From assembly GCA_041663425.1 (NCBI GenBank), contig JBAYMS010000040.1, positions 1-14,541 of the forward strand: a stretch of DNA of 14,541 nt, given 5' to 3'. Within the stretch, counting starts at the first letter, position 1. Each line of letters begins with the position of its first letter. Position numbers and translations under genes: made by a program. Source of the stretch: FEN-1322 sp041663425 (GTDB taxonomy: Bacteria > Omnitrophota > Gorgyraeia > 2-01-FULL-45-10). Positions 1 to 5,480 of the stretch are shown piece by piece. The notes under the pieces were generated by a model that had not been told where the DNA came from, did no database searches, and saw only the letters and a program-made list of their open reading frames with translations.

Positions 1-2
1 CC

Positions 3-494
3 CAGCCGGAACCTGCAGTGCGGAGCGCTATAAATAAGGTATTTTCTGCATCATCGGTTCCGCAGTCTTCGGATGTATCTGCCGGGCAGGCTGTTGATAA
101 GATAGTTGCTTCGCTAAAAAGTTCCGGCATCAATAATGCGTTTGTATTTTCGAACGATGCTATGTTTTGCCTGGGAAAGATGGCTGATAAGGAGATGTGG
201 AAAGGCTGGATTCCGCACCCGACGGATAAAAAGAAAGTTTTTGCTATGCTGCGGCTTGAGGACAAGGCTATTGTCACTGTCCGCAGCGGTGTTGTCAGCG
301 CCAGCGTGGTGGGTGATGACGCAGCAGGCGCTGAGAAGACGGCGGCGGATTTACTTGCAAAAGGCCCTGCCGGGATAAAAGCTGCCGACGAAGCGGGGAT
401 AGATGCGATCGTCGTGGTAAAGGAAGGCAATAAACTAAACGCTGCAATGGCCGGCGGGTTTAAGGAGCAGTATGGCAAGGCCAAAAAGAAGTAG
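3..494 (+). CDS. Unrecognised protein, C-terminal part (5' end outside window)
   Basis: The frame is open to the left edge of the window, so this is probably the C-terminal part of a longer protein. A GTG at 18 would give a 158-residue product, but no convincing ribosome binding site precedes it. The visible part opens with a Ser/Ala/Gln-rich stretch that looks like a linker. An alternating hydrophobic/charged region follows, suggestive of a small alpha/beta domain, with segments such as FVFSNDAMFCLG, KAIVTVRSGVVSASVVG and IDAIVVVKEG. The tail is basic (GKAKKK). I see no membrane segment and no catalytic motif I can name. Its 3' end carries the Shine-Dalgarno of mnmA and overlaps it by 23 nt, so the two are cotranscribed and probably translationally coupled. 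A cysteine desulfurase or NifU-like gene often sits beside mnmA, but this sequence lacks their hallmark motifs, so I assign no function. Confidence 0.72.
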   Translation, partial: QPEPAVRSAINKVFSASSVPQSSDVSAGQAVDKIVASLKSSGINNAFVFSNDAMFCLGKMADKEMWKGWIPHPTDKKKVFAMLRLEDKAIVTVRSGVVSASVVGDDAAGAEKTAADLLAKGPAGIKAADEAGIDAIVVVKEGNKLNAAMAGGFKEQYGKAKKK

Positions 495-1560
495 GGTCGT
501 TGCCGCGATGAGCGGCGGCGTTGACTCGTCTTTAGCCGCAGCTCTGATGCAGAAGGATGGCTATGATACGGTCGGTATCACTTTCCGCATGTGGCCGAAG
601 GAAGAGTGCGGTTCCAGCGTCGGCAGGACGTGCTGCAGCCTTGAAGCTGTTACGAGAGCGCGCGCGGTAGCCGGAGACTTAGATATACCGTATTATGTTG
701 TAGATTTCAGCGAAGACTTTAAGAAAGAAGTCATAAATTATTTCTGCGAAGAATACCTCAAAGGGCTTACGCCCAATCCATGTATCATCTGCAATGCCAG
801 GATAAAATTTGGAAAACTTTTGGAGAAAGCAAAGTCTCTTGGCGCCTCGCATATCGCCACAGGCCACTACGCAAATGTAAATTTTGATAAAAAAACAAAA
901 CGATATCTTTTAAAAGAGGGTAAGGATAAAGCTAAAGACCAGTCTTATTTTTTATTTGGACTTTCGCAGGAACAGCTTGCAAGCGCTATGTTTCCTCTGG
1001 GCGGTATGGCCAAAGAGAAGGTGCGCCTTCTGGCGAAAAAAATGAAAGTCAGGACATTTAATACAGTTTCGAGTCAGGACATATGTTTCGTCCAGGATCA
1101 GAGCTATGCCGAGTATATAAAAAAGAAGACAGGGGTGCTTATAAAACCTGGTGAAATAATTGATAAGAATGGAAAGATATTAGGCAGACATAAAGGCATT
1201 CCCTTTTATACTATAGGCCAGAGGCGTGGTCTTGGTGTTGCTCACAAAGAACCGCTCTACGTTACGGGAATAGATATCGGCAAGAACCGCATAATCGCAG
1301 GTCCTCGGGAAGACGTGATGAAGAAAAGCCTCGAAGCTGAACGGATGAATTGGATCGCGATCCCTTCCTTGGATAAACCGATAAAGGTAAAAGCGATGAT
1401 AAGGTATAATCACAGGAAAGCGGATGCTATTGTCACAAAGACGGGCAGCGATTCAGTCAGGGTTGATTTTAAAGAAGCGCAGGCTGCTCCGACTCCGGGG
1501 CAGGCTGTAGTTTTTTACAGTAAAGATGTGGTTGTGGGCGGCGGATGGATAAAAAAATAA
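472..1560 (+). CDS. mnmA: tRNA-specific 2-thiouridylase MnmA
   Basis: MnmA adenylates C2 of U34 in tRNA-Lys, tRNA-Glu and tRNA-Gln and replaces the oxygen with sulfur, giving s2U34. The 362-residue product has the usual family length. The PP-loop SGGVDSS lies at residues 14-20, TPNPCIICN at 101-108, ATGHYA at 129-134, KDQSYFL at 155-161 and SSQDICF at 200-206. C107 and C205 correspond to the E. coli catalytic pair Cys102/Cys199. The position of E. coli Asp99 is Cys104 here, making a C104-x-x-C107 plus C205 set like that of [4Fe-4S]-dependent thiolases; the cluster is an inference. The C-terminal half (GIPFYTIGQRRGLG onward) is the central and beta-barrel tRNA-binding region. An AAGGAG site at 462-467 supports this start, which overlaps the upstream gene by 23 nt. 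The 3' end overlaps larE by 16 nt. Confidence 0.97.
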   Translation: MARPKRSRVVAAMSGGVDSSLAAALMQKDGYDTVGITFRMWPKEECGSSVGRTCCSLEAVTRARAVAGDLDIPYYVVDFSEDFKKEVINYFCEEYLKGLTPNPCIICNARIKFGKLLEKAKSLGASHIATGHYANVNFDKKTKRYLLKEGKDKAKDQSYFLFGLSQEQLASAMFPLGGMAKEKVRLLAKKMKVRTFNTVSSQDICFVQDQSYAEYIKKKTGVLIKPGEIIDKNGKILGRHKGIPFYTIGQRRGLGVAHKEPLYVTGIDIGKNRIIAGPREDVMKKSLEAERMNWIAIPSLDKPIKVKAMIRYNHRKADAIVTKTGSDSVRVDFKEAQAAPTPGQAVVFYSKDVVVGGGWIKK

Positions 1561-2393
1561 AAAAACTAAAAAACTTTCTTATAGGCATGGGCCGCGTAGT
1601 GGTGGCTTATTCCGGAGGCCTTGATAGCACATTCCTTCTTAAGGCGGCCGTCGATACTCTGGGCCGCGAAAACGTCCTGGCGGTTACTGCGCGCTCCCAG
1701 ACATATCCCGTCTCAGAATACCGTGAAGCAGTTAAGGTAGCCAGGTTGATAGGCGCAAGACACCTGACCATCGATACAGATGAATTGAATATAAAACATT
1801 TCAGGGCAAATCCTGTGAATAGATGCTATTACTGTAAGAAGGAGCTATTTAAAAAGATCGATGGCATCAAGAATGAATATGGGATGAAGTATGTTCTGGA
1901 CGGGACCAATCATGACGATCTTAAAGATGTGAGGCATGGCACAAAAGCTGCTATGGAGCTGAAAATCAAAAGGCCCCTTCTGGAAGCCGGTATTACAAAA
2001 GCTGATATACGGAGATTTTCTAAAGCACTTGGTTTGCCTACATGGGACAAGCCGTCTTTTGCGTGCCTGGCATCGCGGTTTCCTTTTAATAGCCGGATAG
2101 ATGAAGATGGTATAAAGAAAGTCGGTGAAGCCGAGGAGTATCTGCGAAAGCTTGGATTCAAGCAGGTGAGGGTCAGGATGCACGGTGATATTGCGCGTAT
2201 CGAAATGCTGCCGGCAGACTTCGGTAAAGCCGTGAGATTCAGTAAAGAGATAACTGTGAAATTGAAAAGATCCGGATTTGTGTATGTTTCACTCGATCTC
2301 GCGGGTTATCGGACGGGGAGTATGCACGAAGCAGCAGTTACTCTGCGTCGTCGAAATCCACTTTGCCGTGGTGTGAATCGTCCATCGGTTTAG
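1545..2393 (+). CDS. larE: ATP-dependent sulfur transferase LarE
   Basis: LarE adenylates the carboxylates of a pyridinium dicarboxylate nucleotide and installs sulfur, producing the nickel-pincer nucleotide cofactor of LarA-type racemases and epimerases together with LarB and LarC. Neither partner is in the window. The 282-residue product has the PP-loop SGGLDS at 23-28, CYYCK at 94-98, DGTNHDD at 119-125, RPLLEAGITKADIR at 143-156, KPSFACLASR at 169-178 and GYRTGS at 254-259. Single-cysteine LarE sacrifices the cysteine of the CLASR motif. Here C94, C97 and C174 form the three-cysteine set of the [4Fe-4S] type, which suggests catalytic turnover. The family core ends near GYRTGSMHE (254-262); about 20 extra basic residues follow and are encoded opposite the 3' end of a - strand gene. 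The ATG lies inside mnmA, so coupling is likely. Confidence 0.93.
   Translation: MDKKIKKLKNFLIGMGRVVVAYSGGLDSTFLLKAAVDTLGRENVLAVTARSQTYPVSEYREAVKVARLIGARHLTIDTDELNIKHFRANPVNRCYYCKKELFKKIDGIKNEYGMKYVLDGTNHDDLKDVRHGTKAAMELKIKRPLLEAGITKADIRRFSKALGLPTWDKPSFACLASRFPFNSRIDEDGIKKVGEAEEYLRKLGFKQVRVRMHGDIARIEMLPADFGKAVRFSKEITVKLKRSGFVYVSLDLAGYRTGSMHEAAVTLRRRNPLCRGVNRPSV
1551..1557 (+). other. Candidate -1 slippery heptamer at mnmA/larE junction
   Basis: Seven consecutive A residues lie directly before the mnmA TAA stop and read as A-AAA-AAA in the mnmA frame, the canonical X-XXY-YYZ phasing. larE is in the -1 frame relative to mnmA and has already opened at 1545. A -1 slip would therefore continue into LarE and give an MnmA-LarE fusion. 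The G-rich stretch at 1536-1544, which presumably serves as the larE ribosome binding site, lies a few bases upstream, where a stimulatory Shine-Dalgarno could act. A second A7 run follows at 1559-1565. This could equally be ordinary Lys codons, and frameshifting is not demonstrated. Confidence 0.3.
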
Positions 2394-2541
2394 CGTATTC
2401 GTTCAAGTCTTCTTCGGTGCGGAACGTCGGTTTATTTTTTTTCTTTTCAGCTTCATCTCTGCGTTTTTTATTGTCGAGCCGTGCCCATATAACAAAACCA
2501 ATCCATATAACAGAAATTGCTATTACAAAAGTCCAGATCAT
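2338..2541 (-). CDS. Small single-pass membrane protein, function unknown
   Basis: A 67-residue protein with an N-terminal transmembrane segment at about residues 2-20 (IWTFVIAISVIWIGFVIWA). A very basic stretch follows at about 24-37 (KKRRDEAEKKKNK), then an acidic C-terminal tail ending DFDDAE. The start is well supported: a GGAGGTG Shine-Dalgarno (complement at 2546-2552) sits 4-6 nt before the ATG, and a sigma70-like promoter lies just upstream. The positive-inside rule suggests a short periplasmic N-terminus and a cytoplasmic charged tail. It is the only convincing - strand gene, and its last 56 nt overlap the 3' end of larE tail to tail. I recognise no family. It could be a small regulator or accessory subunit of a membrane complex, but nothing in the sequence decides this. 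Confidence 0.75.
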   Translation of the reverse strand: MIWTFVIAISVIWIGFVIWARLDNKKRRDEAEKKKNKPTFRTEEDLNEYAKPMDDSHHGKVDFDDAE

Positions 2542-2570
2542 TTTACACCTCCGGGAAAGTTGATGGGTGT

Positions 2571-2599
2571 ATTGTATCAGAAATTTTCCGCTTTTACAA
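2571..2599 (-). promoter_or_regulatory. Sigma70-type promoter of the small membrane-protein gene
   Basis: Read on the - strand: TTGTAA (2599-2594), a 17-bp spacer, then TACAAT (2576-2571) preceded by TGA, an extended -10. Predicted transcription start is near 2564, giving a 5' UTR of about 22 nt that holds the GGAGGTG ribosome binding site. Its -35 overlaps by five bases the -35 of the divergent tRNA-Met promoter. Confidence 0.65.
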
Positions 2600-2620
2600 A
2601 CCTATTTCGTATGCTATAAT
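2593..2620 (+). promoter_or_regulatory. Sigma70-type promoter of tRNA-Met
   Basis: TTTACA (2593-2598), a 16-bp spacer, then a perfect TATAAT (2615-2620) preceded by TGC, an extended -10. Predicted start is near 2627, about 15 nt before the mature tRNA 5' end. There is no obvious terminator between the tRNA and the GH3 gene, so this promoter may also drive the GH3-pilin genes. Confidence 0.75.
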
Positions 2621-2641
2621 GCGACACTATTAAAACAACGT

Positions 2642-2718
2642 GGCGGGGTAGCTCAGTCTGGCAGAGCAATCGGCTCATACCCGGTGTGTCATAGGTTCAA
2701 ATCCTATCCCCGCTACCA
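2642..2718 (+). tRNA. tRNA-Met (anticodon CAT), elongator type
   Basis: A complete 77-nt cloverleaf. The acceptor arm GGCGGGG pairs with CCCCGCT, discriminator A, and CCA is encoded. The D stem is GCTC/GAGC and the anticodon stem ATCGG/CCGGT with loop CTCATAC; the anticodon is at 2676-2678. The T stem is ATAGG/CCTAT with loop TTCAAAT. It lacks the C1-A72 mismatch and the three consecutive G-C pairs next to the anticodon loop that mark initiator tRNA. The G1-U72 wobble and the general sequence resemble elongator tRNA-Met of other bacteria. CAT can also belong to the lysidine-modified tRNA-Ile2, the substrate of the TilS encoded downstream, but the acceptor and anticodon stems fit Met better. 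Confidence 0.93.
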
Positions 2719-2746
2719 CTTCTTTGAATAGCAGAAGCAATGTAGT

Positions 2747-2772
2747 CCTGAGGCGGTATTGTTCATCTCAGG
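2747..2772 (+). other. Hairpin in the leader between tRNA-Met and the GH3 gene
   Basis: CCTGAG (2747-2752) and CTCAGG (2767-2772) can form a 6-bp stem around a 14-nt loop. No T-run follows, so it does not look like an intrinsic terminator. It lies in the roughly 106-nt leader between the tRNA 3' end and the GH3 start, where it could protect or mark the 5' end of the mRNA left after tRNA processing. Its significance is uncertain. Confidence 0.3.
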
Positions 2773-2824
2773 CGACGAAAGACTTCCTATAAAAAAAGGA
2801 TGCCATGATAGGGACGCTAGCCAG

Positions 2825-4495
2825 ATGAACTTTGTGAAACTTGCTACAAGGTTATTGGCTCCTAAGGCCCGGGTTTTTGAGGAATCCACAAAAAACCCGT
2901 TAGCGGCCCAGGAGAAGGTCCTCCTCGAATATATCAGCCGCAATAAATACACCGAATACGGTAAAGCCTATAATTTCTCCGAAATAAGATCTATCAAAGA
3001 TTATCAGAGTAGTGTCCCATTGAGCGATTGTGAGTCTATGCGGCCGTTCATAGAAAAGATGAAGAAAGGTCAGCAGAATGTGCTCACTGTCGACAAGCCC
3101 GAATTTTTCGGCGTTACAAGCGGGACGACAAACAAGCCTAAGTATATTCCAGTCACTGAATATTCGCGCAGGAAAAAAGCAGAGCTGATGGACCTCTGGT
3201 CCTATTATATTTTAAAGTCCCATCCCAATATCCTGCAGGGTAAAGTCCTGGCGATGATAAGCCCGGATACAGAAGGCGTTACGGAATCGGGGATCTTCTA
3301 CGGCGCCGAGAGCGGGCATGCATATAAAAATTTACCTGACTTTGTAAAAAAGATGTATGCCATTCCTTATGAGGTATTCACGATCAGGGATTATGCGGCA
3401 AGGTATTATTGTGTTCTAAGAATAGGTATGGAGGAGAATGTCTCCACGATAGCCGCGCTTAATCCCAGCGCTATAGTTTTGTTGTGTCAGCGCATATCGG
3501 GGTGGCAGGAAAAAATAATAAAAGATATCGAAAATGGAACCATCGACACATCTTTCGAGGTCGATGCAGGCATCCGTTCTGTTCTCGCCAGACAGCTTAA
3601 GCCAAATCCAAAAAGAGCAGCGCAGTTAAGGGCTATCCTTGAAGAGAAGAAAGTCTTGCTGCCCAAAGATTTCTGGCCGGACCTTGTGCTTATCGAGTGC
3701 TGGAAAGGCGGCACGGTAAAGTTATATCTTAAGGAGCTTCCTCAGTATTTTGGTAATGTTCCGGTGCGGGATTTTGGATGTTTGTCGACCGAAGCGCGCA
3801 GTTCAATACCGATATCGGACGACGGCGCGGGAGGCATACTTGCTGTAACCACAAATTTTTATGAATTTATCCCTAAAGACGAGATCAACAGCTCCGCCAA
3901 GCGATTTTTAACGTGTGATCAGCTCGAAGCAGGCCGTGAATACTTCCTTATAGTAACAACGCCCGGAGGCTTGTATAGATATAATATTGATGATATAATT
4001 ACTGTTGATGATTATTTTAATGACACACCAGTGATCGAATTTGTCCAGAAAGGTGTGAATGCAGTATCTTTGACAGGCGAAAAAATATACGAATCGCAGG
4101 TTAATGCGGCTGTTCTCAAAGCCGTCGAGAGCAGTAACATTCTCATAAAGTTTTTTTCTGCCACCATAGAGCCTATGACGCCGGGACATTATGTGTTCCT
4201 GGTGGAATTTGACGGCATGGCTGGTGCGGGGGACAAGAAGGCGCTTCTTTTTGCGATAGAGAAAGGCCTGCGCGTTGAGAACAGGGAATATAACGACCTG
4301 AGGAATGAAGGGGTTTTGGGTGCACCCACTCTTAAAGTTGTGAAGAGCGGTGAATTTGAAAAATACCGCAGGTTGAAGATATCACAGGGTGCCCACGACG
4401 GACAGTTTAAGGCTCCGGAACTTACAGGTGACCTGAACTTTCAGAAGAACTTTGAGATCGCTGAGGAAATTAAAATAGATGCTGATAAGATTTGA
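2825..4495 (+). CDS. GH3 family adenylate-forming protein (putative acyl-amido synthetase)
   Basis: A 556-residue protein of the GH3 branch of the acyl-adenylate (ANL) superfamily. Plant members join carboxylic acids such as indole-acetate or jasmonate to amino acids through an acyl-AMP; substrates of bacterial members are mostly unknown. Visible motifs are the phosphate-binding loop TSGTTNKPKYIPVT at 98-111, STEAR at 321-325 in the position of the second ATP motif, and the adenylate-binding YRYNIDDII at 384-392. These are followed by FVQKGVNAVSLTGEKIYE at 406-423, which opens the C-terminal domain. Length fits the family. I chose ATG 2825 because it begins at the natural family N-terminus and has GGGA at 2811-2814; an in-frame TTG at 2759 would add 22 unlikely residues. 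The 3' end overlaps the first pilin gene by 17 nt, so the two are cotranscribed. Cytoplasmic; substrate unknown. Confidence 0.88.
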   Translation: MNFVKLATRLLAPKARVFEESTKNPLAAQEKVLLEYISRNKYTEYGKAYNFSEIRSIKDYQSSVPLSDCESMRPFIEKMKKGQQNVLTVDKPEFFGVTSGTTNKPKYIPVTEYSRRKKAELMDLWSYYILKSHPNILQGKVLAMISPDTEGVTESGIFYGAESGHAYKNLPDFVKKMYAIPYEVFTIRDYAARYYCVLRIGMEENVSTIAALNPSAIVLLCQRISGWQEKIIKDIENGTIDTSFEVDAGIRSVLARQLKPNPKRAAQLRAILEEKKVLLPKDFWPDLVLIECWKGGTVKLYLKELPQYFGNVPVRDFGCLSTEARSSIPISDDGAGGILAVTTNFYEFIPKDEINSSAKRFLTCDQLEAGREYFLIVTTPGGLYRYNIDDIITVDDYFNDTPVIEFVQKGVNAVSLTGEKIYESQVNAAVLKAVESSNILIKFFSATIEPMTPGHYVFLVEFDGMAGAGDKKALLFAIEKGLRVENREYNDLRNEGVLGAPTLKVVKSGEFEKYRRLKISQGAHDGQFKAPELTGDLNFQKNFEIAEEIKIDADKI

Positions 4496-4922
4496 TAAAA
4501 GATCTGAAGGTGCTTTTACATTGACGGAAGTTATAGTCGGCATATGTCTGCTTACCATTGTATGGCTGGCCGCTGTGAATGTAATTATTATAAGCCGGGC
4601 CAGCGGATCTTTAGCCAAGCATAAATCTCAGGCTGTATACCTCATCCAGCAGAAAATCGAGAATCTGCGCAAACTTCCATATAGCTCTATTGCAAGCAGC
4701 AACACCACGGGCTTAAGCATAGATACTCGCGGCACTCCTACGGTCTCAGCCGATGATCTTACCGGGAATATGGTGGTGACCGTAACAACGTCATCGTCGT
4801 CTTATGCCTATTGTAAAAAAGTGGTGGTAGAATTAAACTGGAAAGAATCTTTTTTTGGAAAGCAGAAGACGGTCAAGGAATTTGGCGGTACTTACATTGC
4901 AAATGACTCACAGGCTAATTAA
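4479..4922 (+). CDS. Prepilin-like protein, PilV/GspI type
   Basis: A 147-residue minor-pilin or pseudopilin-like protein. A short basic leader (about 12 residues, MLIRFDKRSEGA) precedes FTLTEVIVG and a hydrophobic helix to about residue 38. That is the class III signal cleaved and N-methylated by prepilin peptidase, with the conserved Glu at +5 if cleavage falls before Phe13. The residue at -1 is then Ala rather than the usual Gly; the Gly is one position earlier. The region after the helix (QAVYLIQQKIENLRKLPYSS) matches the PilV/GspI pattern of a helical spine ending in ExLR. The rest is a Ser/Thr-rich beta domain. The ATG overlaps the GH3 gene by 17 nt, with GAGGAA at 4463-4468. It probably works with the next two proteins as an initiating tip of a type IV pilus or type II secretion pseudopilus. 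Confidence 0.8.
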   Translation: MLIRFDKRSEGAFTLTEVIVGICLLTIVWLAAVNVIIISRASGSLAKHKSQAVYLIQQKIENLRKLPYSSIASSNTTGLSIDTRGTPTVSADDLTGNMVVTVTTSSSSYAYCKKVVVELNWKESFFGKQKTVKEFGGTYIANDSQAN

Positions 4923-4929
4923 GGTTTTT

Positions 4930-5472
4930 ATGGCAGATAAAAAAGGTTTTACGCTTACGGAAGTCATGATTGTGAGTATACTCACGGTGGTGATATTTAC
5001 CTCAGCATTGGGTGTTTTTGTAATGGCCAGGAATCTGTATGTGTCAAGCCTTGCCAGCCAGGAACTCCAGAGGGATGCGAGTCTTATAATGACGCAGATC
5101 CTTAAAGGGTCGGAGGGCGGGACTACCAGATATGGGGTGCGCGCAGCATCGGGATTTACTCCGCCGACATCTTCTCTCGACAGGCTGGATTATACGGGTA
5201 CAGACGGGAATACTAGAAGTCTTTACCTCTCATCGGGAACCATCGTTTATGAAAGCCCGACTGAGTCACCGACCACACATACGCTTTATGCAGCACCTGC
5301 CGGCACGGTGCTGACCTTATGGTTCTGGGAGCCCGTTAACAGTTCCGGCACATTATTGTATCCGGATCATGAGATAATAAGCATTTATGTGGGTATTACT
5401 AAAACCGTTTCCGGAAGGACGATGTCCGGTTCTCTTGCTACTTCTGTAAACATAAGGAATCTTCCTAAATAA
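4930..5472 (+). CDS. Prepilin-like protein, PilW/GspJ type
   Basis: A 180-residue protein with a textbook class III signal: leader MADKKG, cleavage before FTLTEVMIVS (Glu at +5) and a hydrophobic helix to about residue 30. A helical spine (YVSSLASQELQRDASLIMTQILKG) and a Thr/Ser/Gly-rich beta domain follow. The order (PilV-like, this, PilX-like) and the QELQRDASLIMTQI segment resemble PilW/GspJ. I chose ATG 4930 because it gives the normal 6-residue leader and AAGG lies just upstream at 4921-4924. Starts at 4855 or 4903 extend the frame back over the preceding gene and would put non-leader sequence in front of the signal. The gene starts 8 nt after the previous stop and ends 8 nt before the next start. 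Confidence 0.82.
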   Translation: MADKKGFTLTEVMIVSILTVVIFTSALGVFVMARNLYVSSLASQELQRDASLIMTQILKGSEGGTTRYGVRAASGFTPPTSSLDRLDYTGTDGNTRSLYLSSGTIVYESPTESPTTHTLYAAPAGTVLTLWFWEPVNSSGTLLYPDHEIISIYVGITKTVSGRTMSGSLATSVNIRNLPK

Positions 5473-5480
5473 GGTCATGT

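Noticed and set aside
2363..2563. 66-codon + strand open frame over the small membrane-protein gene
   Set aside because: The - strand frame has a strong ribosome binding site, promoter and a clear membrane-protein pattern; the + frame is its mirror.
2642..2718. tRNA-Ile2 (CAT, lysidine target of TilS)
   Set aside because: Acceptor and anticodon stems resemble elongator tRNA-Met, and the stem features expected for TilS recognition are not seen.
2759..2824. TTG-initiated 22-residue N-terminal extension of the GH3 protein
   Set aside because: No ribosome binding site before the TTG, sequence unlike the family N-terminus, and a better ATG at 2825.
2719..2824. Riboswitch in the GH3 leader (CGAAAG and GGGACGC segments recall part of the c-di-GMP-I consensus)
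   Set aside because: The flanking stems, the GCAAAGCC core and the tetraloop receptor of the known class are absent, so the resemblance is too short; only the simple hairpin is kept.
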